Of a stretch of 54,564 nt of DNA, positions 35,900-45,047 are shown in pieces. The notes beneath the pieces are model-generated. The model was not told the DNA's origin. It made no database searches and saw only the letters and a program-made list of their open reading frames with translations. Source of the DNA: Lachnospiraceae bacterium. Its GTDB lineage: Bacteria > Bacillota > Clostridia > Lachnospirales > Lachnospiraceae. How positions within the stretch are numbered: the stretch's first letter is position 1; every line of letters begins with the position of its first letter. The stretch is taken from the NCBI GenBank assembly GCA_015057865.1, contig SVDH01000015.1:1-54564 (forward strand). The letters run 5' to 3'. The position numbers were made by a program, and so were the translations under genes.

Positions 35900-38269
35900 A
35901 TGAAAACGATAGCAAAACGAATCACAGTATTATTGATGGCGTTGGCTGTGTCAGTTACATTTGTTCCTACAGTGGGTTCAACAGCTGCATATGCTGCAGA
36001 GGCAGTTGAATCACAGGCACTTACAGAAGATTTAAATACAGATGGTCAGAGCAATGCAGCCGTCGAAACCGATCTCGCTGCAGATGGACAGGAAGAAACT
36101 GCGGCAGCTGCTTCTATGAATGGATCTGCACAAGAAGAGATAGAATCGGAAAGCAGCATCACTGCAGATGCTTCTTCTGAGGCTGCAGATGTTCAGTCAG
36201 AAGATGGTTCAGACAATCCGTCAGAACTGTCTGTTGCTGTATCGTCAGTTGTTCCGGACACACCGGTGATTAAGTCTATTGATAATGCAGTTGTTTCAGG
36301 CGTTTCTAATCAGATTTGTACCGGTAAAGAGATTAAGTTTTCATCCATTACAGTAAAACTAGATGGAGAAACGCTTACGGAAGATGTTGATTATGAAGTA
36401 AGTTATCTAAACAATATTGGACCGGGAACAGCGCAGCTTACGGTTCTTGGAATCGGTAATTATACAGGGCAAAAGGCTGTTGATTTTAAGATTACCTGTG
36501 CTATGCCCGTATTTAATACGATCACAAATACAGGATCCGGATTTCAGCTGAAGTGGACATCTGTACCCGGAGCAGTGAAATATCGTATTTTCAAAAAGAC
36601 CGGAAACGGGACGCTTGTAAAGCTGACGGATACAACCAATACACAGTATCTTGACACAGCTGTAGAATCCGGTGTTAAGTATGCATATTCCGTATGCTGT
36701 CTGGATGCAAAAAACAATATTGTCAGTGAATATGATCATACCGGTACACCGGCATCTTACACGATTGCGCTCGGGCCGGGCAGAATCAGTCAGGTTACGT
36801 CCGGACGATTGAACTTTAAGATTACATATCAGAAAATAGCCAATGCACAGGGATATGAGATTCGTTATTCACTGAATCCGGATATGTCAGGGAGCGCAAC
36901 AAAAATACTTGATGCGAATACGACATCTCTGGATGTGACCTCAGCTCAGGAAGGTATTTACTTTGTTCAAGTGCGGGCATTTGCACGTGATTATACGGGA
37001 AAACTGTTGTATGGCAATTGGAGCGATAAGACTCTTGCAAAATTTGTCAGATATGATATAGGCATTTCGGAGACCGAATTACAAAGATATATTTCTGGTG
37101 TCAAATCGAATCAGAGCGTCATGGCGATGCTGTATGCTTTTTCCCGTGTCGGATATCCGTATAGTCAGATTCATCGTTTGACAGGGGATTATTATGACTG
37201 CAGTTCTCTCGTATGGTATGCGTGGGATAGCGCAGGTATTCAGCTGACAGATGACTGGGTCGGGACAGCAGCTGCAGAAGCAAAGGCACTTACCGAGGCG
37301 AACAGAACGATTGCAATGGACCAGTTGATGCCGGGGTCGCTGATTTTCTTCGGCTCTGGATATAATGGCCGCTATAGGAACATTTCACATGTGGCAATGT
37401 ATGTCGGCAACGGTATGGTTGTTGAAGCTGCCGGTACCAAAACCGGCGTTGTCTTCCGTCAATTATCTTCAAGCAGACTCGATAGTGCGGTTGTATGTGG
37501 AGATCCGATTAATGGCGGATATTGGCAGAAAATTAATGGTGAATGGTATTATTTAAGAGCAGATGAGGTAGTCACAAATGCCTGGGCAAAAGACAGCCAT
37601 GGCTGGTGCTGGCTTGGAAGTGATGGGAGAATCATAAAGAATCAGTGGCTTCTAATCGGTGGCAATTGGTATCATGTCAATGCTGAGGGCTATAGAGAAG
37701 AAAACAGATGGATCAAAGACAGTCATGGTTGGAGATGGCTGGATGCAAACGGAAGGGCTGTAAAGAATAAGTGGATCAAATCCGGTGGAAGCTGGTATTA
37801 TCTGAAGGCTGATAGCTATATGGCTGCTAATGCCTGGGCAAAAGACAGTATTGGCTGGTGCTGGATGAATGGCAATGGTAATATTACCAGAAATAAATGG
37901 ATCAAGGTTAGTGGAGAGTGGTACTATCTAAAATCCAATGGCTATATGGCGGTTAATGAATGGAAAAAGGACAGCCATGGCTGGTGCTGGATGAATGGCA
38001 GCGGCAGAATAGCAAAAAACAAATGGGTGAAATACAATGGAAGCTGGTATTACCTGAAATCCAATGGCTATATGGCGGCGAATACCTGGGTGAAGGACAG
38101 CCGCGGCTGGTGTTGGATGGAGTATTCCGGTAAAATGGCGAAGAGCCGATGGGTTAAGGCGAGCGGAAGCTGGTATTATATTAACTCGTCCGGTTATATG
38201 GTTACTGGAACGCAAAGAATTGGAGGAAAGACATATCGATTCAATTCTTCCGGCAAATGGATCTCATAG
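35900..38269 (+). CDS. Secreted NlpC/P60 hydrolase with cell-wall-binding repeats
   Basis: This 789-aa protein has a signal peptide (1-33), an acidic Ser/Ala/Glu-rich linker (35-110), an Ig-like module (115-195, ending GNYTGQKAVDFKIT), two fibronectin III-like modules (about 198-385), an NlpC/P60 domain (405-535) with the catalytic Cys in YYDCSSLVWYAW and His in SHVAMYVGNG, and a C-terminal array of choline-binding-type repeats (about 545-789). NlpC/P60 enzymes cut peptidoglycan stem peptides. The repeats bind wall polymer, in some species choline on teichoic acid. Its place inside a wall-polymer cluster fits. No choline-incorporation (lic) genes are seen in the window. Gene lies 20 bases behind the MBOAT gene. 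Confidence 0.92.
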   Translation: MKTIAKRITVLLMALAVSVTFVPTVGSTAAYAAEAVESQALTEDLNTDGQSNAAVETDLAADGQEETAAAASMNGSAQEEIESESSITADASSEAADVQSEDGSDNPSELSVAVSSVVPDTPVIKSIDNAVVSGVSNQICTGKEIKFSSITVKLDGETLTEDVDYEVSYLNNIGPGTAQLTVLGIGNYTGQKAVDFKITCAMPVFNTITNTGSGFQLKWTSVPGAVKYRIFKKTGNGTLVKLTDTTNTQYLDTAVESGVKYAYSVCCLDAKNNIVSEYDHTGTPASYTIALGPGRISQVTSGRLNFKITYQKIANAQGYEIRYSLNPDMSGSATKILDANTTSLDVTSAQEGIYFVQVRAFARDYTGKLLYGNWSDKTLAKFVRYDIGISETELQRYISGVKSNQSVMAMLYAFSRVGYPYSQIHRLTGDYYDCSSLVWYAWDSAGIQLTDDWVGTAAAEAKALTEANRTIAMDQLMPGSLIFFGSGYNGRYRNISHVAMYVGNGMVVEAAGTKTGVVFRQLSSSRLDSAVVCGDPINGGYWQKINGEWYYLRADEVVTNAWAKDSHGWCWLGSDGRIIKNQWLLIGGNWYHVNAEGYREENRWIKDSHGWRWLDANGRAVKNKWIKSGGSWYYLKADSYMAANAWAKDSIGWCWMNGNGNITRNKWIKVSGEWYYLKSNGYMAVNEWKKDSHGWCWMNGSGRIAKNKWVKYNGSWYYLKSNGYMAANTWVKDSRGWCWMEYSGKMAKSRWVKASGSWYYINSSGYMVTGTQRIGGKTYRFNSSGKWIS
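37540..38240 (+). repeat. Tandem 126-bp coding repeats (42-aa wall-binding units)
   Basis: Six in-frame units carry WYYL, GYM, KDSHGWCW and NKW at matching positions. The Trp codons of the WYY motif lie at 37544, 37667, 37793, 37919, 38045 and 38171, giving one 123-base and four 126-base steps. The neighbouring units are close in DNA sequence, so expansion or loss by recombination or slippage is possible. Confidence 0.85.
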
Positions 38270-38289
38270 TAATGAAGCACATGCCGCTT

Positions 38290-38318
38290 TTGACATATAG
38301 TATCTAATATGCTAGAAT
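38290..38318 (+). promoter_or_regulatory. Promoter of the tagGH operon
   Basis: TTGACA (38290-38295), a 17-base spacer and TAGAAT (38313-38318) form a strong sigma-A promoter 75 bases before the ABC permease gene. Confidence 0.8.
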
Positions 38319-38393
38319 GACGCGGAATGTTTGAAAAGGATTTAAAACAGATTATAAGAAAAACAGAGAATAACCGACTGGAGAGAACATCTG

Positions 38394-39176
38394 ATGCGAT
38401 TTTTTCGTGACTTGAAAGAATATACAGGCTACGCAAGATATGCTGCAAAATCTGCCTTAAACGCAGAGGTCGCAGGTTCTTATCTGAACTGGCTCTGGTG
38501 GATCTTTGATCCAATCTGTATGATGCTTGTATATACTTTTATATTTAGTTATGTGTTTAAAGCTTCTGAGCCATATTTCCCGATCTTTGTATTCGTTGGA
38601 CTGACGATGTGGCGTTTTTTTCAGATGACACTTTCAAAAAGCACAAAACTGATTAAGAACAACAAAGCGATTGTAAGTAAAGTCTATTTACCAAAGTTTA
38701 TTCTTTTGGAAACAGAGATGCTTGTCAGCTTTATTAAGATGCTGTTTGCATGGGCAATCATTGTCGGTATGATGTTTCTCTGGCGTGTGCCGGTGACACC
38801 GATCGTATTGCTGATCATTCCTTTGTTTATTGTAGAAGCGATCTTTACATTTGGAGTATGCTGTCTGGTCATGCATTTTGGCGTTTTCGTAGAAGACCTT
38901 GATAATGTGATCCGGATCGCGATTCAGTTTATCTTCTATGCGACAGGTATTTTCTTCTCGATTGAAACACGGATTGATAATCCGGTGGTTCAGAGTTTCC
39001 TGCTGCATTACAACCCGATGGCATATATCATAGCAAGTGTCAGACGCTGTCTGCTATATCAGACATTGCCAGAATTTGATTGGCTGATTATCTGGACGAT
39101 CATCAGCATTGCACTTTCTGCAATAGCAGTTCGTCTGGTATATAAATATGAAAACAGTTATGTAAAGGCGATATAA
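38394..39176 (+). CDS. tagG: ABC-2 permease for wall-polymer export (TagG/Wzm-like)
   Basis: This 260-aa protein has six hydrophobic segments typical of ABC-2 permeases. LNWLWWIFDPICMMLVYTF near residues 30-48, YLPKFILLETEMLVSFIKML near 97-116 and the C-terminal YNPMAYIIASVRRCLL near 205-220 match the TagG/Wzm/RfbA pattern. It forms the channel that exports lipid-linked wall polymer. The ATPase gene follows after 2 bases. Confidence 0.88.
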   Translation: MRFFRDLKEYTGYARYAAKSALNAEVAGSYLNWLWWIFDPICMMLVYTFIFSYVFKASEPYFPIFVFVGLTMWRFFQMTLSKSTKLIKNNKAIVSKVYLPKFILLETEMLVSFIKMLFAWAIIVGMMFLWRVPVTPIVLLIIPLFIVEAIFTFGVCCLVMHFGVFVEDLDNVIRIAIQFIFYATGIFFSIETRIDNPVVQSFLLHYNPMAYIIASVRRCLLYQTLPEFDWLIIWTIISIALSAIAVRLVYKYENSYVKAI

Positions 39177-39178
39177 TT

Positions 39179-39925
39179 ATGGCTGAAATTGCGATTACAG
39201 TGGACAACCTGGTACTGCGATACCGTCGTCTGAACAATTACTCGATCAAGCGTCAGCTCTTAAGCTTCCGCCAGAACCGGAAAGACGGAAAAGGAAAGAC
39301 TGGTACATTTGAGGCGTTAAAAGGGGTTTCGTTTGAGCTTGAAAAAGGAGAGATCCTTGGGATTATCGGGAAAAACGGTAGTGGAAAGTCCACTATGCTT
39401 AGAGCCTTGGCGGGCATTTTTTCTCCTGATGAAGGAAGCATCGATCTGCATGGGCACGGCGTTTCTTTGCTTGCGATTGGAGTCGGATTCAAGGGTGATC
39501 TGACCGGCAGAGAGAATATTTTCCTTTCCGGAATGCTTCTTGGATTTACAAAAGAATATATTGAAGAAAAACTTGACGAGATCATAGAATTTGCGGAACT
39601 CGGAGATTTTATCGAGTATCCGGTAAGAACTTATTCGAGTGGTATGCACTCAAAGCTGGCGTTTTCGATCACTGCAATCCTGGAAGCAGACATTATGCTG
39701 ATTGACGAAGTTTTGAGTGTTGGCGATGAGCGCTTCCGGAAAAAGAGCTATGAGAAAATGAAGAGCCTGATTTCAAACAAAGACAGGACAGTCGTAATCG
39801 TTTCCCACAGTATCCCGACGTTACAGGAGCTATGTACAAAAGTTATGTGGCTTCATGAAGGAGAAGTGAAGGAAATCGGAGATCCGAAAGAAGTACTAGA
39901 ACATTATCGCGAATTTATGAAATAG
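39179..39925 (+). CDS. tagH: ABC ATPase for wall-polymer export (TagH/Wzt-like)
   Basis: This 248-aa protein has Walker A GIIGKNGSGKST near residues 58-69, the TagH/Wzt-type signature YSSGMHSKLAFSI near 155-167 and Walker B IMLIDEVLSVGDE near 172-184. It powers the TagG channel. Its length covers only the nucleotide-binding domain: the extra C-terminal carbohydrate-recognition (Wzt) or SH3-like (Bacillus TagH) domain is absent, so substrate recognition must lie elsewhere. Confidence 0.9.
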   Translation: MAEIAITVDNLVLRYRRLNNYSIKRQLLSFRQNRKDGKGKTGTFEALKGVSFELEKGEILGIIGKNGSGKSTMLRALAGIFSPDEGSIDLHGHGVSLLAIGVGFKGDLTGRENIFLSGMLLGFTKEYIEEKLDEIIEFAELGDFIEYPVRTYSSGMHSKLAFSITAILEADIMLIDEVLSVGDERFRKKSYEKMKSLISNKDRTVVIVSHSIPTLQELCTKVMWLHEGEVKEIGDPKEVLEHYREFMK

Positions 39926-39943
39926 TTATAGAAATAGATAGTA

Positions 39944-39983
39944 AGAGCAGATAATTATGAATAATAAGTATCTGCTCTATTTT
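39944..39983 (+). terminator. Possible terminator or attenuator after tagH
   Basis: A perfect 10-bp stem (AGAGCAGATA at 39944-39953 with TATCTGCTCT at 39969-39978) encloses a 15-base loop and is followed by ATTTTC. The T-run is short, so it may only reduce read-through into the polymerase gene. Confidence 0.5.
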
Positions 39984-40000
39984 CAATGGAGACAGAACAG

Positions 40001-43000
40001 ATGAAAACGAAAAAGAAGCTTGTGTTAATTCCATCCGCATACAACCACAGAGCGATGGGGGATGTGGAAAACTTTATAGAATACTATAAAGAAGATATGG
40101 ATGTCTATATCATAACCGACCAGGAGATGGACGGTGATGAGCTCATCGAAGATGGTGTTACATACGTGAGAAAAGGCGCAAAAAAAGCACTTTATTTGGA
40201 AGTGACGGCAGAATACATTATCGATGCAGGAACCATCAGCGGGACCAACAAGTTAAGCAGTACACAGAAGCGGATCAGCGTATGGCACGGAACACCCTAT
40301 AAGAAAATGTTTGTTGACCTTGCCAGGGAGCATATCATAAGCGGTCTGGATTATGCGAGCATGTTTGATCTGATGGTTTCACCTTCAGCATGGTATACGG
40401 AGCACTTCTTAAGAAACTCCATGCTCTATGACGGAGAAGTGCTTGAAACAGCGATCTCCAGAACGGATTCGCTGTTTTTGAGTGACGAAGAACAACAGGA
40501 AATCAGAAAACAGGTTGGTATCCCGGAAGGGAAAAAAGTGCTTTTATATGCACCTACGTTCAGAGAACGCGGGGAGTTTGCGTTGCCGTTTTCGCCGCAG
40601 AAAATGATGTCTGTACTGGGCGATGAATGGGTGATCGTCGTTAAGCTTCATTATCTCAATCAGTTAAAACCGGTGGAAGGCGTCGTTGATGCGACAGATT
40701 ATTCCTCTGTTAATCATCTGCTGACGATCGCGGATTTTATGATCACGGATTATTCCAGCCTGCTGTTTGATTACTCGGTACTGGAAAAGCCGGCCCTGCT
40801 TTTCCAGTACGACAGAGCGTCCTATGAAAATGACAGATCATTCATGTTCAGAATGGAAGACTATGTGAATGATGAGGATATTATCTTCACAGAAGACGCG
40901 TTATATGAAAAAATGCGTTCGGTTGAATCCATGAAAAACAACATGAGTGCGATCAAGGAGGAATTCTATCCGCATCAGCATGAGCGCGCCACAGCGGACC
41001 TGGTAAAAGAACTGGCACTGGATACCGGAAAAAGAGGGATGAAAGAGGTCATCTTTTTGGTCAACGATCTGAATGAGATCGGCGGCATCCATACATTTGT
41101 ATTAAATCTTGCCAGAGAATTTAAAACAAAATATAACGCAAAAGTTATTTTGATCGGAAACAGCGAGTTCAACAAGTCTAAAGGGAAGGCTTACGTTTTT
41201 GACGGACAGGGATATGTTGATCTGAAACTCAGTATGGAGAACAATGCCGGTATCGTAAACAGTATCCTTTCGAGTACGGATGGCTATATCATCTCCACAC
41301 AGTACGGCGGACATATGCGGTTCCAGAAGTTCCTGAAGGGAAAAAGAGTTGTCCTGATGTTCCATGGCGACACGAAAGACCTGATCAGAAGATATATCTA
41401 TGAAGTGCAGCTGGACGGATACAATAATGAAAAAGTATACAATTACCGCAGACTGGCGTTCCTGACAGAAGGCAACTGTGACCTGATCAAACCGGAACTC
41501 AAAGAGAGTGTACGTAAAAAAGCGATCTACATCGAAAACGGTATGGATTTTGAAGAAGGTCCTTCTCTGTATCAGGAGAATGGAGAGTTTGCGCTTGTTT
41601 CCAGGCTCGACCGGGATAAAAATCCGGTAGAGGCGATCGATATCTTCATGAATGAAAAGCTGGATCCGTCTTATCGTCTTCATATTTATGGAGATGGTGC
41701 GCTAAAGGCAGAGATGGAGCAAAAGATCGCAGATGCGGGATTGCAGGACCGGATCATCCTGCATGGATTTGTATCTGATAAAAAAGAAATCTACGGTAAC
41801 AAGCAGGGCGTTATTTCGACCAGCCTGACGGACGGTCTGCCACTGACGCTGCTTGAGTCGATCCAGTACGGCGTTCCTGTTTATGTCTATGATTCATTCA
41901 CTGCATGCAGGGACATGGTGACAGAAAAAACAGGGCGTCTGATCGAGACCGGTAATCAGGAAGCGTTTGTGGAAGCGTTAAATAACGCGTTTGACATGAA
42001 TGCATTTGACAGTCGTGAGATTAAGGAAAAGTTCTCCAACAAAGTGATCACTGAAAAATGGATGGCGCTGTTTGCGGAACTTGACGAAGAGGTTGCGCGC
42101 GAAATGAGCAAAACGGCGGCAGATGTCAGTGCTGCGGCAAATGCGCCGGCCACAAAGTCTTCATTTAAGAAGCGTTTAAAGAAGTCTCTGAAAAACGGTC
42201 TTTTGAAAAATGAATTTACTGCAGCGAAGCTTGGGGTCATGTATCGGAATCTAAAGACCGGCAGCAAGAATAAGTCACTTCCGATGGTTTCGGTGATCAT
42301 GCCATATTATTATAACCGGAAAACAGTGGAAAAAGCAGTGAAGTCCGTCGTAAAGAGCGGCTATCCGAATTATGAGATCGTTCTGGTGAATGACGGATCT
42401 GATGACGATCCGAGACCACTTCTGAAAAATTATAAAAATGTTCAGTATCTTTATAAAGAGAACGGTGGTTTAAGCAGTGCCAGAAATTTTGGCATGGATC
42501 ATGCAAAAGGAAAATATGTAATCTTTCTTGACTCTGATGATATCCTGTATCCGGGAGCCTTAAATAAGCTTGTTGACTATGCCGAGAAGCATAAGCTCGA
42601 CATGGTGATCGGAAAGACCCTGCGTCACTATGTCAGCAAGAATAAGGACGAAGACTGGTATCCGGGTGTAACGGTAAATACTTATGTGAATACCAGAAAG
42701 AGCAGGTTCCATGTAATCGATGATACGATCGCGACGGGTAAGCTCTACAGTCTTGACATGCTCCGGAAAAACAATATTCAGTTCCAGGATGGTCTGTATG
42801 AAGATGTACTGTTTACCGGTCAGTTATATGCGCTGTTAGATGAGATTGGCGTGATCCACCGCAAGATTCAGATCTGGATGGTATACGGAACCGGAACGTC
42901 GATCACAACAAGCAACACGCTGGATAATGTTAAGGCCAGAATGAAAAATGTAAATTACATTTTCGGCCTGCATGATGAGATCACTAAGGTATACTATACA

Positions 43001-43264
43001 AGGCAGTATATCCGTCATCAGATGGTCGCAAGTGTGAACGGATATAAGAACTTTACGGATGAAGAAAAGCGAGAGCTGTATGATCTGTTGCGAGAAGGTA
43101 TGCTCATGCGTGAACCTTATGTTGTTGATCAGATGATCATCGTGCCGAGTAAAAAGCTGTTGTACCAGTCACTTCTGGCAGATGATTTTGAAAAGTTTGA
43201 TTTGGTTGCGGAAGGATTCTCCGAGAAGTATTTCGCATTCCACGAAAAAGAAGAACAGGCCTGA
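40001..43264 (+). CDS. Three-domain polymerase: CDP-glycerol transferase, GT4, GT2
   Basis: The start chosen is ATG 40001 behind GGAG with nine-base spacing; an in-frame ATG at 39986 overlaps that site. The 1087-aa protein has three enzyme-like parts. Residues about 1-350 form a TagF-type CDP-glycerol glycerophosphotransferase (H96 in VWHGTPYKKMF, later ITDYSSLLFDYSVLEKPALLFQYD). Residues about 355-720 form a GT4-type glycosyltransferase (NDLNEIGGIHTFVLNLA, SRLDRDKNPVEAIDIF, DGLPLTLLESIQYG). After a Lys-rich linker (about 750-775), residues about 790-1087 form a GT2 (PMVSVIMPYYYNRKTVEKAV, VLVNDGSDDDP, FLDSDDILYPGAL). It probably adds polyol-phosphate and sugars to one polymer in the cytoplasm. 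No membrane helix is seen. Confidence 0.87.
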   Translation: MKTKKKLVLIPSAYNHRAMGDVENFIEYYKEDMDVYIITDQEMDGDELIEDGVTYVRKGAKKALYLEVTAEYIIDAGTISGTNKLSSTQKRISVWHGTPYKKMFVDLAREHIISGLDYASMFDLMVSPSAWYTEHFLRNSMLYDGEVLETAISRTDSLFLSDEEQQEIRKQVGIPEGKKVLLYAPTFRERGEFALPFSPQKMMSVLGDEWVIVVKLHYLNQLKPVEGVVDATDYSSVNHLLTIADFMITDYSSLLFDYSVLEKPALLFQYDRASYENDRSFMFRMEDYVNDEDIIFTEDALYEKMRSVESMKNNMSAIKEEFYPHQHERATADLVKELALDTGKRGMKEVIFLVNDLNEIGGIHTFVLNLAREFKTKYNAKVILIGNSEFNKSKGKAYVFDGQGYVDLKLSMENNAGIVNSILSSTDGYIISTQYGGHMRFQKFLKGKRVVLMFHGDTKDLIRRYIYEVQLDGYNNEKVYNYRRLAFLTEGNCDLIKPELKESVRKKAIYIENGMDFEEGPSLYQENGEFALVSRLDRDKNPVEAIDIFMNEKLDPSYRLHIYGDGALKAEMEQKIADAGLQDRIILHGFVSDKKEIYGNKQGVISTSLTDGLPLTLLESIQYGVPVYVYDSFTACRDMVTEKTGRLIETGNQEAFVEALNNAFDMNAFDSREIKEKFSNKVITEKWMALFAELDEEVAREMSKTAADVSAAANAPATKSSFKKRLKKSLKNGLLKNEFTAAKLGVMYRNLKTGSKNKSLPMVSVIMPYYYNRKTVEKAVKSVVKSGYPNYEIVLVNDGSDDDPRPLLKNYKNVQYLYKENGGLSSARNFGMDHAKGKYVIFLDSDDILYPGALNKLVDYAEKHKLDMVIGKTLRHYVSKNKDEDWYPGVTVNTYVNTRKSRFHVIDDTIATGKLYSLDMLRKNNIQFQDGLYEDVLFTGQLYALLDEIGVIHRKIQIWMVYGTGTSITTSNTLDNVKARMKNVNYIFGLHDEITKVYYTRQYIRHQMVASVNGYKNFTDEEKRELYDLLREGMLMREPYVVDQMIIVPSKKLLYQSLLADDFEKFDLVAEGFSEKYFAFHEKEEQA

Positions 43265-43266
43265 TA

Positions 43267-44751
43267 ATGAGACATTTATTACAGATATTTGAAGAAACGG
43301 CAGAGCGGTTTCCTGACAAAAAGGCTGTCGGGGATCAGGAGGACAGCTATACCTTTTCAGAACTCCGTCAGATGGCGCGCAGGATGGCAGCAGTGATCCT
43401 GGATAAGGCCGGGAGAGGAAGACCTGTCTGTGTTCTGGTAAACAGAGGAAAAGATACGATGGCGCTCTTTTTGGGCGTTCTCTATAGCGGCAATTTCTAT
43501 GTCCCGCTGGATCCGGATATGCCGCTTGCAAAGATCCGGGATGAGTTTGAGACCAGTGAGGCATGTCTTTTGCTGGGCGGAGATGAAAACCGGGAGCTGA
43601 TCGAAAGCCTGTCGCCGGATGTTCCGTTTCTGACATTGAAAGACATGGGGCAGCAGGAAGCACCGATGCCGGATATTCATCCTGAAGATCCGATCTATAT
43701 GGTGTTTACTTCCGGATCAACCGGGAAACCAAAAGGGATCCTCAAAAGTTATGGCGCCGTTCTGGATTTTATTGCCTCATATGCGGAGCACTTTGATCTG
43801 ACGGACAGGGAAGTGATCGGTAACCAGACGCCGTTTTTCTTCGATGCATCAGCCAAAGATCTGTATCTTATGATGTATACAGGCGCGACGCTGGAAGTGC
43901 TGCCGTCTGAGATGTTTATCCTGCCGCTGCGTCTGATCGATTACATGAATCAGCGTGGGATCACATACATCTGCTGGGTGCCGACCGCGCTGGCGCTTGT
44001 GATACAGATGAAAGTATTTAGAAAAGTCCTGCCGACGAGCCTGAAAAAGGTGTTCTTCGTCGGAGAGGTCTTTCCGATGAAGCAGTTGGGAGAGTGGTTA
44101 AAAACTCTGCCGGATCTTCAGTATGTCAATCTGTACGGCTCGACCGAAATTGCAGGGATCTGCTGCTATTATGAACTGGACTCCTCATGTACATATGACT
44201 ATCTGCCGATCGGAAAGACACTTCCCAATTGTGAAGTGTATCTGTATGATAACGGCGCGTTTGTATCAGAACCAGGGCAGATCGGCGAGGTTCTTGTTGT
44301 CAGTCAGGCATTGGCACTGGGATATTACAAGGATGCTGAACGAACGCAGAACACGTTTACAGAGCATGTGATCAACGGAGAGAAAAAGAGGGTTTTAAAG
44401 ACAGGTGACTTTGCCCGGTATGATGAGGACGGCAATCTGATCTTTGTGACCAGAAAAGATTTCCAGATCAAGCATATGGGGCGCAGGGTCGAATTGGGAG
44501 AAATCGAGGCGGTATGTGATTCACTGCCGTGTATTATGAGATGTGCCTGCCTCTATAATGATCAGAAAAAACGGATCCATCTATTCTGTCAGTTGATGCC
44601 GGGATATGACTGGGGTAAGAAAGAGATCATACATGAGCTGCGGGGGCGGCTGTCGGAATACATGCTGCCGACAAGAGTGACTGTGCTTGACAAAATGCCT
44701 TATAATGCAAATGGCAAGATTAACCGCACACTCTTAAAGGAAATGCTGTAG
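43267..44751 (+). CDS. Amino-acid-adenylating enzyme, DltA-like
   Basis: This 494-aa protein belongs to the ANL (adenylation) superfamily. It shows the P-loop TSGSTGKPKG (148-157), FFDASAKDLY with Asp193 where amino-acid-activating domains bind the amino group, NLYGSTE near 290, TGDFARYDEDG near 380 and the C-terminal catalytic Lys484 in NGKINR. DltA activates D-alanine and loads it on DltC. The length and the neighbours (carrier protein, MBOAT, SGNH) match a Dlt system; the amino acid used cannot be read. It starts 2 bases behind the three-domain polymerase gene. Confidence 0.87.
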   Translation: MRHLLQIFEETAERFPDKKAVGDQEDSYTFSELRQMARRMAAVILDKAGRGRPVCVLVNRGKDTMALFLGVLYSGNFYVPLDPDMPLAKIRDEFETSEACLLLGGDENRELIESLSPDVPFLTLKDMGQQEAPMPDIHPEDPIYMVFTSGSTGKPKGILKSYGAVLDFIASYAEHFDLTDREVIGNQTPFFFDASAKDLYLMMYTGATLEVLPSEMFILPLRLIDYMNQRGITYICWVPTALALVIQMKVFRKVLPTSLKKVFFVGEVFPMKQLGEWLKTLPDLQYVNLYGSTEIAGICCYYELDSSCTYDYLPIGKTLPNCEVYLYDNGAFVSEPGQIGEVLVVSQALALGYYKDAERTQNTFTEHVINGEKKRVLKTGDFARYDEDGNLIFVTRKDFQIKHMGRRVELGEIEAVCDSLPCIMRCACLYNDQKKRIHLFCQLMPGYDWGKKEIIHELRGRLSEYMLPTRVTVLDKMPYNANGKINRTLLKEML

Positions 44752-44813
44752 CAGTATTTTCTGATGGGAATCGGATAGATAACACATAGGATCAAGTGAA
44801 AGGGAATCGCAGA

Positions 44814-45047
44814 ATGGAAGAATTGCTTGAGATTTTAGAAGACATTAATGCGGATGTGGATTATGAGACTGAGACAAATCTGATCGATGGAAAGGTCTAT
44901 GATTCTTTTAGTATCGTTACGTTGATCACGGAGATCTCAGATTGCTTTGATATAGAGATCGGGCCGGAGTATCTGGTGAATGAGAATTTTAACAGTGCGC
45001 AGGCAATGTGGGAAATGATCCAGCGTATTCAGGAAGAAGACGAATAA
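44814..45047 (+). CDS. Acyl/peptidyl carrier protein, DltC-like
   Basis: The start chosen is ATG 44814 behind GAAAGGGA; a GTG at 44796 is possible but has no site. The 77-aa acidic protein has the phosphopantetheine serine at position 31 in YDSFSIVTLI, where many carriers read DSL. It would carry the activated amino acid from the adenylating enzyme to the MBOAT. The MBOAT gene begins directly after its stop codon. Confidence 0.88.
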   Translation: MEELLEILEDINADVDYETETNLIDGKVYDSFSIVTLITEISDCFDIEIGPEYLVNENFNSAQAMWEMIQRIQEEDE

